Assembly (NCBI RefSeq): GCF_037976325.1
Contig: NZ_CP150265.1
Coordinates: 3,343,501-3,407,500 of the forward strand
DNA length: 64,000 nt
From: Paenibacillus sp. FSL K6-3182
GTDB lineage: Bacteria > Bacillota > Bacilli > Paenibacillales > Paenibacillaceae
Direction of reading: 5' to 3'
Shown: positions 36,048 to 44,907 of the stretch, in pieces
Layout: each line of letters starts with the position of its first letter
How positions within the stretch are numbered: position 1 is the first letter of the stretch
The notes under the pieces: model-generated
The model's input: the letters and a program-made list of their open reading frames with translations, nothing else
Databases searched by the model: none
What the model was told of the DNA's origin: nothing
Made by a program: the position numbers and the translations under genes

Positions 36048-37316
36048 ATGAACAAATACACACTTAGCAATGGATTGCGTGTTGTCGTTGAATACATACC
36101 GACAGTAAGATCAGTATCGTTTGGCATATGGGTCAAAACGGGCTCACGCAATGAGACGCCTGAAAATAACGGCATCTCCCATTTCATTGAACACATGCTG
36201 TTCAAAGGCACAGAAAGCCGTACTTCAAAGGACATAGCGGATTTATTCGACGGTATAGGCGGAAATGTCAATGCGTTTACCTCGAAGGAATATACGTGTT
36301 ATTTTGCCAAGGTGCTTGATGAGCATTTGCCGCTTGCCGTAGACGCTCTCTCGGATATGTTTTTTAATTCCCAATTTGATCCGGAGGAATTGGCGAAGGA
36401 AAAAAATGTTATTCTTGAGGAAATCTCGATGTATGAGGATACGCCAGATGATAAGGTGCATGACGAAGCTTCTCGCGCAGCATTCGGTGAACACCCGCTT
36501 GCTTATTCGATATTGGGGCTTGAGGATCGTTTGACTGCCATGACCTCCGATACGCTCCGCGGGTATATGAATGATACGTATACACTTGAGAATGTAGTAA
36601 TCAGCGTTGCGGGCAATGTTGAAGAGCAGAGCTTGCTTGCGTTAATGGAACAATATTTTGGAAGCTTTAAGAATAGCAAGCCAGCCTCATCCATCATTAC
36701 GCCTCCGACATTTCATGGCGATTATTTGTTTTACAAAAAGAAAACAGAGCAAAACCATCTATGTGTTTCTTTCCCAGGGTGCTCGATAACCGATTCAAAT
36801 TTGTATGCCATGATTCTTCTTAACAATGCTATAGGGGGCGGAATGAGCTCGAGGCTGTTCCAAGAAATAAGAGAGAAGCGCGGACTCGCGTATTCGGTCT
36901 ATTCCTATCACACTTCCTATGCGGATACTGGCTTGTTTACTTTATATGCTGGAACGGCGCCTAAGCAAACGAAGGAAGTACTTGATTTAACGATGGAGCA
37001 GATGAACGAGCTGTCCGTAAAAGGATTAGGCGAGGATGAACTGCACCGCGGCAAGGAGCAATTGAAGGGCAGCTTGATTTTGAGCTTGGAGAGCACGAGC
37101 AGCAGAATGAATCGATTGGGCAAAAACGAGTTGATGCTCGGTCATCATTACACGCTTGATGAGCTGTTGAAGCGTATCGATTCGGTGCAGATGTCAGATG
37201 TAGTTGATGTTACGAAGCGTATGTTAGCTGCTCCTTTCTCCGTTGCAATGGTCGGAACGAATGATAAAGCAGCAGCAGAGCTCAGGAGGGATCAATTTGT
37301 ATCAAGTTCAGTTTAA
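36048..37316 (+). CDS. mlpA: M16-family zinc peptidase MlpA (YmxG)
   Basis: Insulinase/mitochondrial-processing-peptidase-like zinc protease of 422 residues. The inverted zinc motif HFIEH lies near residues 45-49 ([15 protein letters not shown]), with the distal glutamate in [16 protein letters not shown]. Second half-domain includes [25 protein letters not shown]. In B. subtilis the homologue has been linked to control of extracellular protease production. ATG 36048 after GAGGAGG. Its 3' end overlaps the dut start by 20 bases in another frame. Confidence 0.94.
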   Translation: MNKYTLSNGLRVVVEYIPTVRSVSFGIWVKTGSRNETPENNGISHFIEHMLFKGTESRTSKDIADLFDGIGGNVNAFTSKEYTCYFAKVLDEHLPLAVDALSDMFFNSQFDPEELAKEKNVILEEISMYEDTPDDKVHDEASRAAFGEHPLAYSILGLEDRLTAMTSDTLRGYMNDTYTLENVVISVAGNVEEQSLLALMEQYFGSFKNSKPASSIITPPTFHGDYLFYKKKTEQNHLCVSFPGCSITDSNLYAMILLNNAIGGGMSSRLFQEIREKRGLAYSVYSYHTSYADTGLFTLYAGTAPKQTKEVLDLTMEQMNELSVKGLGEDELHRGKEQLKGSLILSLESTSSRMNRLGKNELMLGHHYTLDELLKRIDSVQMSDVVDVTKRMLAAPFSVAMVGTNDKAAAELRRDQFVSSSV

Positions 37317-37740
37317 ACGATTAGAAGGAAATGAAGATATAGCCATTCCGAAAAAAATGTCCGAATGGGCAGCTGGCTTTGATCTGCAAGCTTCTGTAGG
37401 AGAGCCTGTAGTATTGCAGCCAGGCGAGCGTAAGCTTATTCCTACCGGCTTTGCAATGGCAATGCCCGGGGAGCTGGAGGCGCAAATTAGACCGCGCAGC
37501 GGCCTTGCGTATAAGCATGGCATTACTTGCTTGAATTCACCAGGAACGATTGATGCGGACTACCGAGGAGAAGTGAAAGTGCTGCTCGTTAATTTAGGCG
37601 ATCAGCCGTTTACAATTACGCGCGGGGAAAGAATAGCTCAAATGGTATTCCAACTCGTGCCGGCAGTTACGATTATAGAAGCTGACGAGCTGCCTGACAC
37701 CGTAAGAGGTGCCGGCGGGTTTGGACATACTGGCGTTTAA
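37297..37740 (+). CDS. dut: dUTP diphosphatase (trimeric dUTPase)
   Basis: Hydrolyses dUTP to dUMP, keeping uracil out of DNA; 147 residues. All five motifs are seen: [44 protein letters not shown] and the glycine-rich C-terminal [10 protein letters not shown], where a histidine stands at the position more often held by serine. TTG 37297 is chosen because AGGAGGG is 6 bases upstream and gives [11 protein letters not shown]; the frame is open further upstream inside mlpA but without a ribosome site. Confidence 0.94.
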   Translation: MYQVQFKRLEGNEDIAIPKKMSEWAAGFDLQASVGEPVVLQPGERKLIPTGFAMAMPGELEAQIRPRSGLAYKHGITCLNSPGTIDADYRGEVKVLLVNLGDQPFTITRGERIAQMVFQLVPAVTIIEADELPDTVRGAGGFGHTGV

Positions 37741-37769
37741 GCGAATTGAATTCATAAATTAGTATTAAG

Positions 37770-37798
37770 AAGATCGGGCAAATGCCCGATCTTTTTTT
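37770..37798 (+). terminator. Terminator after dut
   Basis: AAGATCGGGC (37770-37779), loop AAAT, GCCCGATCTT (37784-37793), then seven or more T residues: a textbook intrinsic terminator closing mlpA-dut. Confidence 0.95.
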
Positions 37799-37804
37799 CT
37801 TTTT

Positions 37805-37833
37805 CACCCCGCTCTGGGCGCAAGCATAAGATG
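37805..37833 (+). promoter_or_regulatory. Candidate sigma-K promoter of dpaAB
   Basis: CACC at 37805-37808 and CATAAGATG at 37825-37833 with 16 bases between resemble the late mother-cell sigma-K pattern (mACm and CATAnnnTA), with one mismatch at the last position. Dipicolinate synthase is sigma-K controlled in B. subtilis, so the placement makes sense. Confidence 0.5.
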
Positions 37834-37868
37834 ATCTAGAGCTATTAGCAAGAAAGGAGTGAAGCTTA

Positions 37869-38768
37869 ATGCTAACAGGCGTTCAAGTGCTGCTGCTTGG
37901 TGGTGATGCAAGGCAGCTGGAGGTAATTAGAAAGCTGACTGAGCTTGATGCAACTGTCACAGTTTCGGGTTTTGACGGCTTGCATTCGTCACTCGACGGA
38001 GCGGTACAGGCGGAGTTCGAGGAACAGCTTTTTGAATCCGTCGATGCGTTGTTGTTGCCTGCCGTAGGCACTGATGATCATGGGATCATCCAGAGTGTTT
38101 TTAGTGACCGACAAATGCAGCTGGCAGACAGCCATTTTGCAAAGCTGCCAAAACATTGCACAGTATATACAGGGATGGCGAAGCCTTATTTGCGTCAGCT
38201 ATGCGAGCAGCATTCCCTGTCGCTCGTTGAGCTGTTTGACCGTGATGATGTTGCCATATACAATTCAATTCCGACAGCGGAAGGCGCCTTAATGATGGCC
38301 ATTCAAAATACGGATATTACGATTCATGGGTCTTCTTCTATGGTGCTTGGTTTCGGTAGAACAGGCTTTACAATGGCACGAACGCTTCAAGGTTTGGGGT
38401 CCAAAGTGAAGGTCGGTGTACGGCGTTCAGAGCAGTTCGCAAGAGCGGCAGAGATGGGTTTTGAGCCTTTTTACATCAGTGGTTTATTGCATCATGTGAG
38501 CAATATTGACTTGCTTTTTAATACAATTCCGACTATGATAGTCACAGCACAAATTATCGCAAATTTACCTTCGCGAGCCGTCATTATTGACCTCGCATCG
38601 AAGCCTGGCGGGACAGATTTCCGCTTCGCTGAGAAGCGTGGCATTAAAGCGATGCTCGCACCCGGACTACCCGGTATCGTCGCACCGAAAACAGCTGGAC
38701 GTATCATAGCGGATTGCTTATCTCAGTTGATTTTGGACGATACGATTAAGCGGGGGAATGGGATATGA
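37869..38768 (+). CDS. dpaA: Dipicolinate synthase subunit A
   Basis: Spore-specific enzyme, 299 residues, which with DpaB makes dipicolinic acid from a lysine-pathway intermediate in the mother cell. The C-terminal half has a dinucleotide-binding fold with VLGFGRTGFTMARTLQGLG; the N-terminal half contains GMAKPYLRQLCEQH. APGLPGIVAPKTAGRII near the end is typical. ATG 37869 follows AAAGGAGTGAAG. Overlaps dpaB by 4 bases. Confidence 0.96.
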   Translation: MLTGVQVLLLGGDARQLEVIRKLTELDATVTVSGFDGLHSSLDGAVQAEFEEQLFESVDALLLPAVGTDDHGIIQSVFSDRQMQLADSHFAKLPKHCTVYTGMAKPYLRQLCEQHSLSLVELFDRDDVAIYNSIPTAEGALMMAIQNTDITIHGSSSMVLGFGRTGFTMARTLQGLGSKVKVGVRRSEQFARAAEMGFEPFYISGLLHHVSNIDLLFNTIPTMIVTAQIIANLPSRAVIIDLASKPGGTDFRFAEKRGIKAMLAPGLPGIVAPKTAGRIIADCLSQLILDDTIKRGNGI

Positions 38769-39355
38769 ATTGGGCTGGAATTACGGTGGGTTATGCATTG
38801 TCAGGCTCACATTGTACGTTTGCTGAAGTTATGCCTGAAATTAAGCGGTTCGTCGATGCGGGGGCCAATGTGGTGCCGATCGTTTCGAATACACTTATGA
38901 CAACGGACACTAGATTTGGAAAGTCCGAGGATTGGCAAACACAGTTAAAAGCGATTACCGGAAATGAACTTATTTCGACCATTGTGCAGGCGGAGCCACT
39001 TGGGCCTTCTAAGCTGCTGGACGTTCTCGTCATAGCACCTTGCACAGGAAATACGACAAGCCGACTTGCAAATGCGATTACGGACAGCGCAGTACTTATG
39101 GCTGCAAAAGCCCAAATGCGCAACGGCCGTCCGCTGGTTCTTGCTATTTCGACAAATGATGGACTTGGTTTAAATGCCGCTAACATAGCGAAGCTATTAG
39201 TGGCTAAACATATTTATTTTGTACCGTTCGGCCAAGATAACCCGGTGCAGAAGCCTAATTCGCTTGTTGCCAGAATGGATTTGGTCTTGGAAGCATGCGA
39301 AGCTGCCCTATCTGGCAAACAGCTGCAGCCTCTGCTTGTCGAACGTCATTCATGA
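38765..39355 (+). CDS. dpaB: Dipicolinate synthase subunit B (flavoprotein fold)
   Basis: 196-residue partner of DpaA with the flavoprotein/decarboxylase-like fold. Seen: ITVGYALSGSHCTFAEVMPEI, the central VIAPCTGNTTSRLANAITDSAVLMAAKAQMRNGRPLV block and FGQDNPVQKPNSLVA. Start ATG 38765 overlaps the dpaA stop (ATGA). The gene directly precedes asd, so DPA synthesis and its precursor pathway are adjacent. Confidence 0.96.
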   Translation: MNWAGITVGYALSGSHCTFAEVMPEIKRFVDAGANVVPIVSNTLMTTDTRFGKSEDWQTQLKAITGNELISTIVQAEPLGPSKLLDVLVIAPCTGNTTSRLANAITDSAVLMAAKAQMRNGRPLVLAISTNDGLGLNAANIAKLLVAKHIYFVPFGQDNPVQKPNSLVARMDLVLEACEAALSGKQLQPLLVERHS

Positions 39356-39383
39356 CACACGGTTAGAGGGGAGACGACAACAG

Positions 39384-40418
39384 ATGTCGTATCAGAAATT
39401 GTTTAACGTTGCAGTTGTTGGTGCAACAGGCGCAGTAGGAGAACAAATACTGAAATTACTTGCTTCCAGAAACTTCCCGATCCGAAAGCTTAAGCTGTTA
39501 TCGTCTGCTCGCTCAGCCGGCACAAAAATTACATTTAAAGATCAGGAGCTTACGGTTGAAGAAGCAAAACCGGAAAGCTTCGAAGGTATCGACATCGCTT
39601 TGTTTAGTGCAGGAGGCGATGTTACTAAAGCATTGGCTCCACATGCGGTTAAACATGGTGCAGTATGTATTGATAACACCAATGCATACCGCATGGACGA
39701 AAACACACCGCTTGTCGTTCCTGAGGTAAATATTGAGAAGGTTAGCGAGCATAAGGGCATAATCGCTAATCCGAACTGCTCAACCATTCAAATGGTAGTA
39801 GCTCTTAAACCGCTACAAGACCGTTTTGGCATTTCGCGTATTATCGTTTCCACCTATCAAGCGGTTTCTGGTGCTGGAAATCTTGCCATTGATGAGATGC
39901 TTCGTCAAACTACAGCTTCACTTCAGGGTGAAGAGGTAAACCCAGCTATTCTTCCAGTAGGAGCACTGCCGGTTAAGCATCAAATTGCATTTAACGCGAT
40001 TCCGCAAATTGATAAGTTTCAAGAGAATGGTTATACGCTTGAGGAAATGAAAATGGTTCGCGAAACGAAAAAAATTATGGGTGACGAGTCTATCCAGGTT
40101 ACAGCTACATGCGTGCGAATTCCTGTCGTTTACGGTCACTCGGAATCTCTATATGTTGAGCTCAAAAACGACTACGATTTGGAAGAGGTTAAGCAGCTGC
40201 TTGCAGATGCACCGGGCGTTACGCTCGTTGATGATCCTGCTAATCAGCAATACCCGCTTGCGACTGATGCTGCCGGTAAGCCGGATGTTTTTGTTGGTCG
40301 CTTGAGACGTGATCTTGGTTCGGATCGCGGACTTAATATGTGGATCGTCTCCGATAACCTGCTCAAAGGAGCAGCATGGAATGCTGTTCAAATCGCTGAA
40401 CATATCGCAAGAGGTTAA
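39384..40418 (+). CDS. asd: Aspartate-semialdehyde dehydrogenase
   Basis: Reduces aspartyl phosphate to aspartate semialdehyde, the branch point to lysine, DAP, threonine and methionine; 344 residues. NADP site VVGATGAVGEQILKLL; catalytic cysteine in NPNCSTIQMV; SGAGNLAIDE and the histidine region RIPVVYGHSESLYVE. ATG 39384, 10 bases after GAGGGGAG; the frame is open upstream into dpaB but without a good start. Confidence 0.97.
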   Translation: MSYQKLFNVAVVGATGAVGEQILKLLASRNFPIRKLKLLSSARSAGTKITFKDQELTVEEAKPESFEGIDIALFSAGGDVTKALAPHAVKHGAVCIDNTNAYRMDENTPLVVPEVNIEKVSEHKGIIANPNCSTIQMVVALKPLQDRFGISRIIVSTYQAVSGAGNLAIDEMLRQTTASLQGEEVNPAILPVGALPVKHQIAFNAIPQIDKFQENGYTLEEMKMVRETKKIMGDESIQVTATCVRIPVVYGHSESLYVELKNDYDLEEVKQLLADAPGVTLVDDPANQQYPLATDAAGKPDVFVGRLRRDLGSDRGLNMWIVSDNLLKGAAWNAVQIAEHIARG

Positions 40419-40480
40419 TGTATTAAGTAAAAGGTAGTAAAGCTTGCTTCTTCCCTGGATCGATCATGGAGGATTATAAT

Positions 40481-41695
40481 ATGCGCATCCTGATTCAAAA
40501 ATTCGGGGGCACCTCTCTTTCTACCGATCATGCCAGAGAACACGTAATTAGTCATATTACCAGAGAACGCAGCAGTGGCCTTGCTGTAGTCGTAGTCGTA
40601 TCTGCTATGGGGCGTAAGGGCGATCCTTACGCAACGGATACCTTGCTTCAGGTTATACGTGATAATGGCGACAGGCTGCCAGCGCGTGAGCGAGATATGC
40701 TGCTAGGCTGCGGAGAAATTATTTCCGCAGCCGCTTTATGCAGCTTGCTCATTGCGAGCGGCATTCCTTCCGTTGTCCTAACCGGAGGACAGGCGGGCAT
40801 GATTACTGACGAGCAGTATGGGCAAGCCCGAATCAAAGAGATTCGGCCAGATAAGGTGCTTCATCATTTACGTGAAGGAACCGTTGTAATCGTAACAGGT
40901 TTTCAAGGAAGCACTGCATTAGGAGATACGACAACACTTGGCCGCGGCGGAAGCGATACTTCAGCTACAGCATTAGGTGCCGCGCTTCGCGCTGAAATGG
41001 TCGATATTTATACGGATGTTAACGGGATTTTAACGGCGGACCCTAGATTAGTCGAGGAGGCGAAACCGCTTCCTGTCGTAAGCTATGCTGAAATATGCAA
41101 CATGGCAAGACAAGGAGCTAAGGTTATCCATCCTCGTGCCGTTGAGATTGCTCAGCAGGCTCGTATACCGCTCCGAGTTCGTTCTACCTTCTCAAGTGAA
41201 ACAGGCACATTAGTAACTGATTCAGCTGAGCTTAAGGCTGAGCTGGCGGTTAAGGATCGTCATGTTACAGGAATTGCCCATGCAGCAGGGATTACTCAAA
41301 TATCTGTAAAGGCTATTGAAGGCCGAAATGATGTGCAGCTGCAAGTGTTTCAATCTATGGCTAAACATCATATTAGTGTTGATTTTATTAATGTAACGCC
41401 AAGCGGTGCAGTTTATACCGTATTTGATCATGATGCTAAACGTGCAGTTGATGTACTGAAGGAATGCGGCTTTGCACCTTCAGCTATTAAAGGCTGTGCT
41501 AAAGTATCCGTCATCGGCGGTGGTATGAATGGAGAGCCAGGCGTTATGGCGCGTATCGTGGAAGCGCTGACGGAGCAGGGCATTTCAATCATGCAATCGG
41601 CTGATTCTAATACAACGATATGGGTGCTCGTTCGTGAAGCGGATATGGTAGAGGCACTTCGTTCTCTGCACGCGAAGTTCGAGCTTCATCGATAG
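40481..41695 (+). CDS. dapG: Aspartate kinase I (DapG)
   Basis: First enzyme of the aspartate pathway, 404 residues, the diaminopimelate-controlled isoenzyme by synteny. N-terminal kinase domain with ILIQKFGGTSLS, GRGGSDTSATALGAAL and TDVNGILTADPR; two C-terminal ACT domains (GITQISVKAIEGRND and SVIGGGMNGEPGVMARIV). ATG 40481 is 8 bases after TGGAGG; ATG 40466 overlaps that ribosome site and is rejected. In Bacillales this isoenzyme is translated from alternative starts in some paralogues; nothing here shows that. Confidence 0.95.
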   Translation: MRILIQKFGGTSLSTDHAREHVISHITRERSSGLAVVVVVSAMGRKGDPYATDTLLQVIRDNGDRLPARERDMLLGCGEIISAAALCSLLIASGIPSVVLTGGQAGMITDEQYGQARIKEIRPDKVLHHLREGTVVIVTGFQGSTALGDTTTLGRGGSDTSATALGAALRAEMVDIYTDVNGILTADPRLVEEAKPLPVVSYAEICNMARQGAKVIHPRAVEIAQQARIPLRVRSTFSSETGTLVTDSAELKAELAVKDRHVTGIAHAAGITQISVKAIEGRNDVQLQVFQSMAKHHISVDFINVTPSGAVYTVFDHDAKRAVDVLKECGFAPSAIKGCAKVSVIGGGMNGEPGVMARIVEALTEQGISIMQSADSNTTIWVLVREADMVEALRSLHAKFELHR

Positions 41696-41720
41696 AGCAA
41701 CTTTTTTGGGAGGAATTCAG

Positions 41721-42596
41721 ATGGAATTTGGAAGACTAATTACCGCAATGGTAACCCCATTTGATGCGGACGGTCATATTGATTGGGAAACGACAGCAAA
41801 ATTAATTGATTATTTGATTGAGGAGCAGCAAAGCGATAGTCTTGTCGTTTCAGGCACGACTGGCGAATCACCTACGCTCTCCGATGAAGAGAAACTGGAA
41901 CTGTTCCGATTTGCTGTTAAGCATGCGAATGGTCGTTGCAAAATCATTGCTGGTACGGGCAGCAACAACACAGCCCATTCCATCCATCTGACAAAAGACG
42001 CAGAAGCAGCGGGCGTTGATGGCATTTTGCTTGTCGCTCCGTATTATAACCGTCCTAGTCAAGAAGGACTTTATCAGCACTTTAAGGCTATTGCTGAAGC
42101 AACAAAATTGCCTATTCTTTTGTATAATGTGGAAGGTCGTACGGGAGTCAACATCTCTGTCGAAACGACGCTTCGCTTAGCACAAATCGACAATGTTGTG
42201 GCGACAAAAGATTGTGCTTCAACAGATCAATTAACTCAAATTATTAGTGGTGCTCCTGCAGGATTTAAAGTATACAGCGGGGACGACAGTGCTACACTGC
42301 CTGCTTTGGCTATTGGCGCTTACGGAATCGTTAGCGTTGCGGGACATGTCGTTGGCGCGCAAATGAAACAATTAATCGAAGCCTATGTGAACGGAAATGT
42401 TCAGGAAGCTGCTCGAATAAATGGTATTTTACATCCAATTTTCAGAGGTTTATTCTATTGTCCTCATCCTGTACCTAATCCTGTGGCCGTGAAATTTGCA
42501 CTTGGCTTAAAAGGTTTGCCAGTTGGAGGAGTTAGACTTCCGCTTGTTACTGTGACCGAGGCTGAGGCCGCATTCTTACGCAATTTACTGGTGTAA
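41721..42596 (+). CDS. dapA: 4-hydroxy-tetrahydrodipicolinate synthase
   Basis: Condenses aspartate semialdehyde with pyruvate, 291 residues, TIM-barrel aldolase. VSGTTGESPTLSDEEK carries the Thr-Thr pair; the Schiff-base lysine is in VVATKDCAS; YSGDDSATLPALAIGAYGIVSV follows. In the active-site loop the usual YNVPGRTGVN is YNVEGRTGVN, a proline-to-glutamate change. The C-terminal part has CPHPVPNPVAVKFAL, slightly longer than the common form. ATG 41721 lies 6 bases after GGGAGGA. Its product feeds both peptidoglycan DAP and spore dipicolinate. Confidence 0.94.
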   Translation: MEFGRLITAMVTPFDADGHIDWETTAKLIDYLIEEQQSDSLVVSGTTGESPTLSDEEKLELFRFAVKHANGRCKIIAGTGSNNTAHSIHLTKDAEAAGVDGILLVAPYYNRPSQEGLYQHFKAIAEATKLPILLYNVEGRTGVNISVETTLRLAQIDNVVATKDCASTDQLTQIISGAPAGFKVYSGDDSATLPALAIGAYGIVSVAGHVVGAQMKQLIEAYVNGNVQEAARINGILHPIFRGLFYCPHPVPNPVAVKFALGLKGLPVGGVRLPLVTVTEAEAAFLRNLLV

Positions 42597-42619
42597 ATAC
42601 ACGTAATCGTTGATTGCAG

Positions 42620-42650
42620 CCGGTGCATCCAGCATCGGTTTTATTTTTTT
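42620..42650 (+). terminator. Terminator after dapA
   Basis: CCGGTGC (42620-42626), loop ATCCA, GCATCGG (42632-42638; one G-T pair), then TTTTATTTTTTT. Closes the dpaAB-asd-dapG-dapA unit. Confidence 0.85.
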
Positions 42651-42687
42651 GGGAAGCATATTGCATAATAGCAATATCGTGTTTCAC

Positions 42688-42717
42688 TTGTATTCCAGCT
42701 TTTTCTTCATGTATAAT
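42688..42717 (+). promoter_or_regulatory. Probable sigma-A promoter of rnjB, with long leader
   Basis: TTGTAT (42688-42693) and TATAAT (42712-42717), spacer 18. A transcript from here would have a leader of about 305 bases before rnjB. The 433-base gap between dapA and rnjB holds no convincing gene but several dyads: ATATTGC/GCAATAT (42658-42677) just before the promoter, CGTCAGA/TCTGACG (42763-42782) in the leader, and the tandem units described separately. Confidence 0.6.
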
Positions 42718-42870
42718 GATTTCAAGTGACTGGGTGCGGCAAATATTTGGAAATGAAATTAACGTCAGAGCGGCATCTGACGATAACAACGCATAGGTAA
42801 ACAATGTTCGGCATTAATTACCTGTGGATCCGTACAAAATAAATATTGCTTTTCCATATTACGACAATAC

Positions 42871-43006
42871 TTACGAGGCCATTATAGCTTCGCAATAATA
42901 ATTAGATGCTTACGGAGCCGATCGCTTCGAAATATTTAAGAAAATGCTTACAAAGCTATTTTGCTTCGAAAATTAACCCAATGATTACGAAGCGAATTTC
43001 GCTTCG
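42871..43006 (+). repeat. Four tandem ~38-bp hairpin units in the rnjB leader
   Basis: Four imperfect direct repeats begin with TTAC at 42871, 42910, 42948 and 42985 (steps 39, 38, 37). Each has a 5' arm TTACGAAGC-like and a 3' arm GCTTCG: GAGGC/GCTTC, CGGAGC/GCTTCG, AAAGC/GCTT, and, in the last, a near-palindrome CGAAGCGAA/TTCGCTTCG. Differences between units mostly keep pairing through G-U. The last hairpin ends 9 bases before the AAGGAGGA ribosome site of rnjB. Confidence 0.85.
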
Positions 43007-43029
43007 CAAAATTTTAAGGAGGAAAACAC

Positions 43030-44709
43030 TTGTCTAAGAAGAACAACCAGGATAAATTGCTCATTTTTGCACTAGGCGGAGTTGGCGAGATCGGGAAAAA
43101 CATGTACGTCATCCAATATAACAATGATATCGTTGTAGTTGACTCAGGACTTAAGTTCCCTGAAGAGGACATGCTCGGAATCGATATTGTTATCCCTGAC
43201 ATCTCTTACCTAACGGAAAATCGCGACAAAGTTCGCGGAATTATTATTACACATGGTCACGAGGATCATATTGGCGGTTTGCCTTATGTACTAAAAAGCT
43301 TAAATGTGCCATTATATGCAACAAAACTAACACTCGGACTTATCGAAGGAAAATTGAAGGAAGCGGGCTTGCTCGGAGAAACGAAACGTATTCTCATCAA
43401 TGCAGATAGCGAAATTCAATTGGGCACGATTCGTGCATCCTTCTTCAGAACGAACCACAGTATTCCAGATTCCGTAGGTGTCAGCTTGGATACACCGGAA
43501 GGTACTGTCGTTCATACAGGTGACTTTAAATTTGACCATACGCCGGTGAATGAGCAATTTGCTGACTTGCAGCGTATCGCTGAGATTGGCAAGCGCGGCG
43601 TTTTGGCGCTATTGTCAGACAGTACAAATGCAGAACGTCCAGGGTACACGCCATCTGAAGCACAAGTTGGCGACAATCTAGAGGATATTTTCCGCAAATC
43701 GTCACAGCGCGTTGTCGTAGCAACTTTTGCTTCCAACGTACACCGGATTCAACAAATTATAAATGCTGCTATTGCAACAAAACGTAAGATTGCGGTTGTT
43801 GGCCGCAGTATGGTTAACGTTGTAGGTATTGCTTCTGATCTTGGCTACTTGAATATTCCAGAGGGAATGATTATTGAGCCGGAAGAAGTAAACAAATTAG
43901 CTGCTGATCGTGTTGTTATTTTGTGTACAGGCAGTCAAGGCGAGCCGATGTCGGCGCTTACTCGCATGGCACGTTCGACACATCGCAAAGTTGATATTTT
44001 ACCAGGCGACACCGTCATTATTGCGGCAACACCAATACCGGGCAACGAAAGATATGTTGGTCGTACTGTTGATGAATTATTCCGCCTTGGTGCAAATGTT
44101 ATTTACGGAAATGGTTCCGTTTCAGGTGTTCACGTATCTGGTCACGGCAGCCAAGAAGAACTTAAGCTTATGCTTAACTTGATTAAGCCAAAATACTTCA
44201 TTCCTATCCACGGTGAATATCGTATGCTTCGTCAGCATGCGAAGCTTGGAGAAGCAATCGGGATTGAACGCGAGAACATCTTCGTTATTGATAACGGTGA
44301 TACAGTTGAGTTCCAGAACGGCAGCGGCCGCAAAGGCTCGAAAGTACAAGCAGGAAATGTATTGATTGATGGATTGGGCGTAGGCGATGTTGGTAACATT
44401 GTATTGCGTGACCGCAAGCTTTTGTCGCAAGATGGCATTTTGGTCGTTGTTGTTACATTAAGCAAGCAAGATGGCGCGATCTTGTCTGGTCCAGATATTA
44501 TTTCTCGCGGTTTCGTTTATGTTCGTGAATCCGAAGGTCTTCTTGATGAAGCCAATCGCATCGTAACATCGACGCTTACACGTTTGATGAATGATAAAGT
44601 AAATGAATGGGCATCGCTCAAAACGAATGTGAAGGATGCGCTTGGTCGTTTCTTGTACGAGCAGACTCGTCGTCGTCCAATGATTTTGCCAATCATTATG
44701 GAAGTTTAA
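43030..44709 (+). CDS. rnjB: Ribonuclease J (RNase J2-type by position)
   Basis: Metallo-beta-lactamase/beta-CASP ribonuclease of 559 residues acting in mRNA turnover and rRNA maturation. The zinc motif is HGHEDHIGG near residues 75-83; beta-CASP elements include SDSTNAERPGYTPSE, FASNVHRIQQI and TGSQGEPMSALTRMA; GHGSQEELKLMLNLIKPKYFIPIHGEYRML is the conserved late block. The full active-site set favours an active enzyme. Assigned rnjB from its place after dapA; whether it is the J1 or J2 paralogue cannot be decided without the rest of the genome. TTG 43030 after AAGGAGGA. Confidence 0.93.
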   Translation: MSKKNNQDKLLIFALGGVGEIGKNMYVIQYNNDIVVVDSGLKFPEEDMLGIDIVIPDISYLTENRDKVRGIIITHGHEDHIGGLPYVLKSLNVPLYATKLTLGLIEGKLKEAGLLGETKRILINADSEIQLGTIRASFFRTNHSIPDSVGVSLDTPEGTVVHTGDFKFDHTPVNEQFADLQRIAEIGKRGVLALLSDSTNAERPGYTPSEAQVGDNLEDIFRKSSQRVVVATFASNVHRIQQIINAAIATKRKIAVVGRSMVNVVGIASDLGYLNIPEGMIIEPEEVNKLAADRVVILCTGSQGEPMSALTRMARSTHRKVDILPGDTVIIAATPIPGNERYVGRTVDELFRLGANVIYGNGSVSGVHVSGHGSQEELKLMLNLIKPKYFIPIHGEYRMLRQHAKLGEAIGIERENIFVIDNGDTVEFQNGSGRKGSKVQAGNVLIDGLGVGDVGNIVLRDRKLLSQDGILVVVVTLSKQDGAILSGPDIISRGFVYVRESEGLLDEANRIVTSTLTRLMNDKVNEWASLKTNVKDALGRFLYEQTRRRPMILPIIMEV

Positions 44710-44726
44710 CATATAAATAATTAATG

Positions 44727-44784
44727 AAAAGAATCGCTTGTCCTATCCGCAATTGCCGCGGCGGACACAAGCGATTCTTTTTTT
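44727..44784 (+). terminator. Terminator after rnjB
   Basis: AAGAATCGCTTGT (44729-44741) pairs perfectly over 13 bases with ACAAGCGATTCTT (44767-44779), the interior holding a GC-rich minor stem, followed by a run of T residues. Confidence 0.92.
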
Positions 44785-44844
44785 ATGTAAGAACAGAAGA
44801 CTTTTCTGCTTGGTTTGTCAAATCAAGAGATCTAGACTGTATTT

Positions 44845-44874
44845 TGTATAAATTTTTGACCAGACCTCATACTA
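44845..44874 (+). promoter_or_regulatory. Candidate sigma-G promoter of tepA-ylzJ
   Basis: TGTATA (44845-44850) and a perfect forespore -10 CATACTA (44868-44874), spacer 17; one mismatch to TGmATA in the -35 box. It lies 34 bases before the ATG, which fits forespore expression of the TepA protease. Confidence 0.6.
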
Positions 44875-44907
44875 TGACGAGCATCATCATAAGAGGGGGA
44901 TATTTAA

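Noticed and set aside
40419..40480. Possible lysine riboswitch before dapG
   Set aside because: 62 bases are too few for the aptamer, and no matching stems are seen.
42614..42796. 60-codon open frame between dapA and rnjB
   Set aside because: Starts within the dapA terminator, no ribosome site, contains the promoter; not a gene.
42871..43006. Tandem units read as a CRISPR array
   Set aside because: Units are imperfect, spacers are only short AT-rich stretches that are themselves similar, and no cas genes occur in the window.
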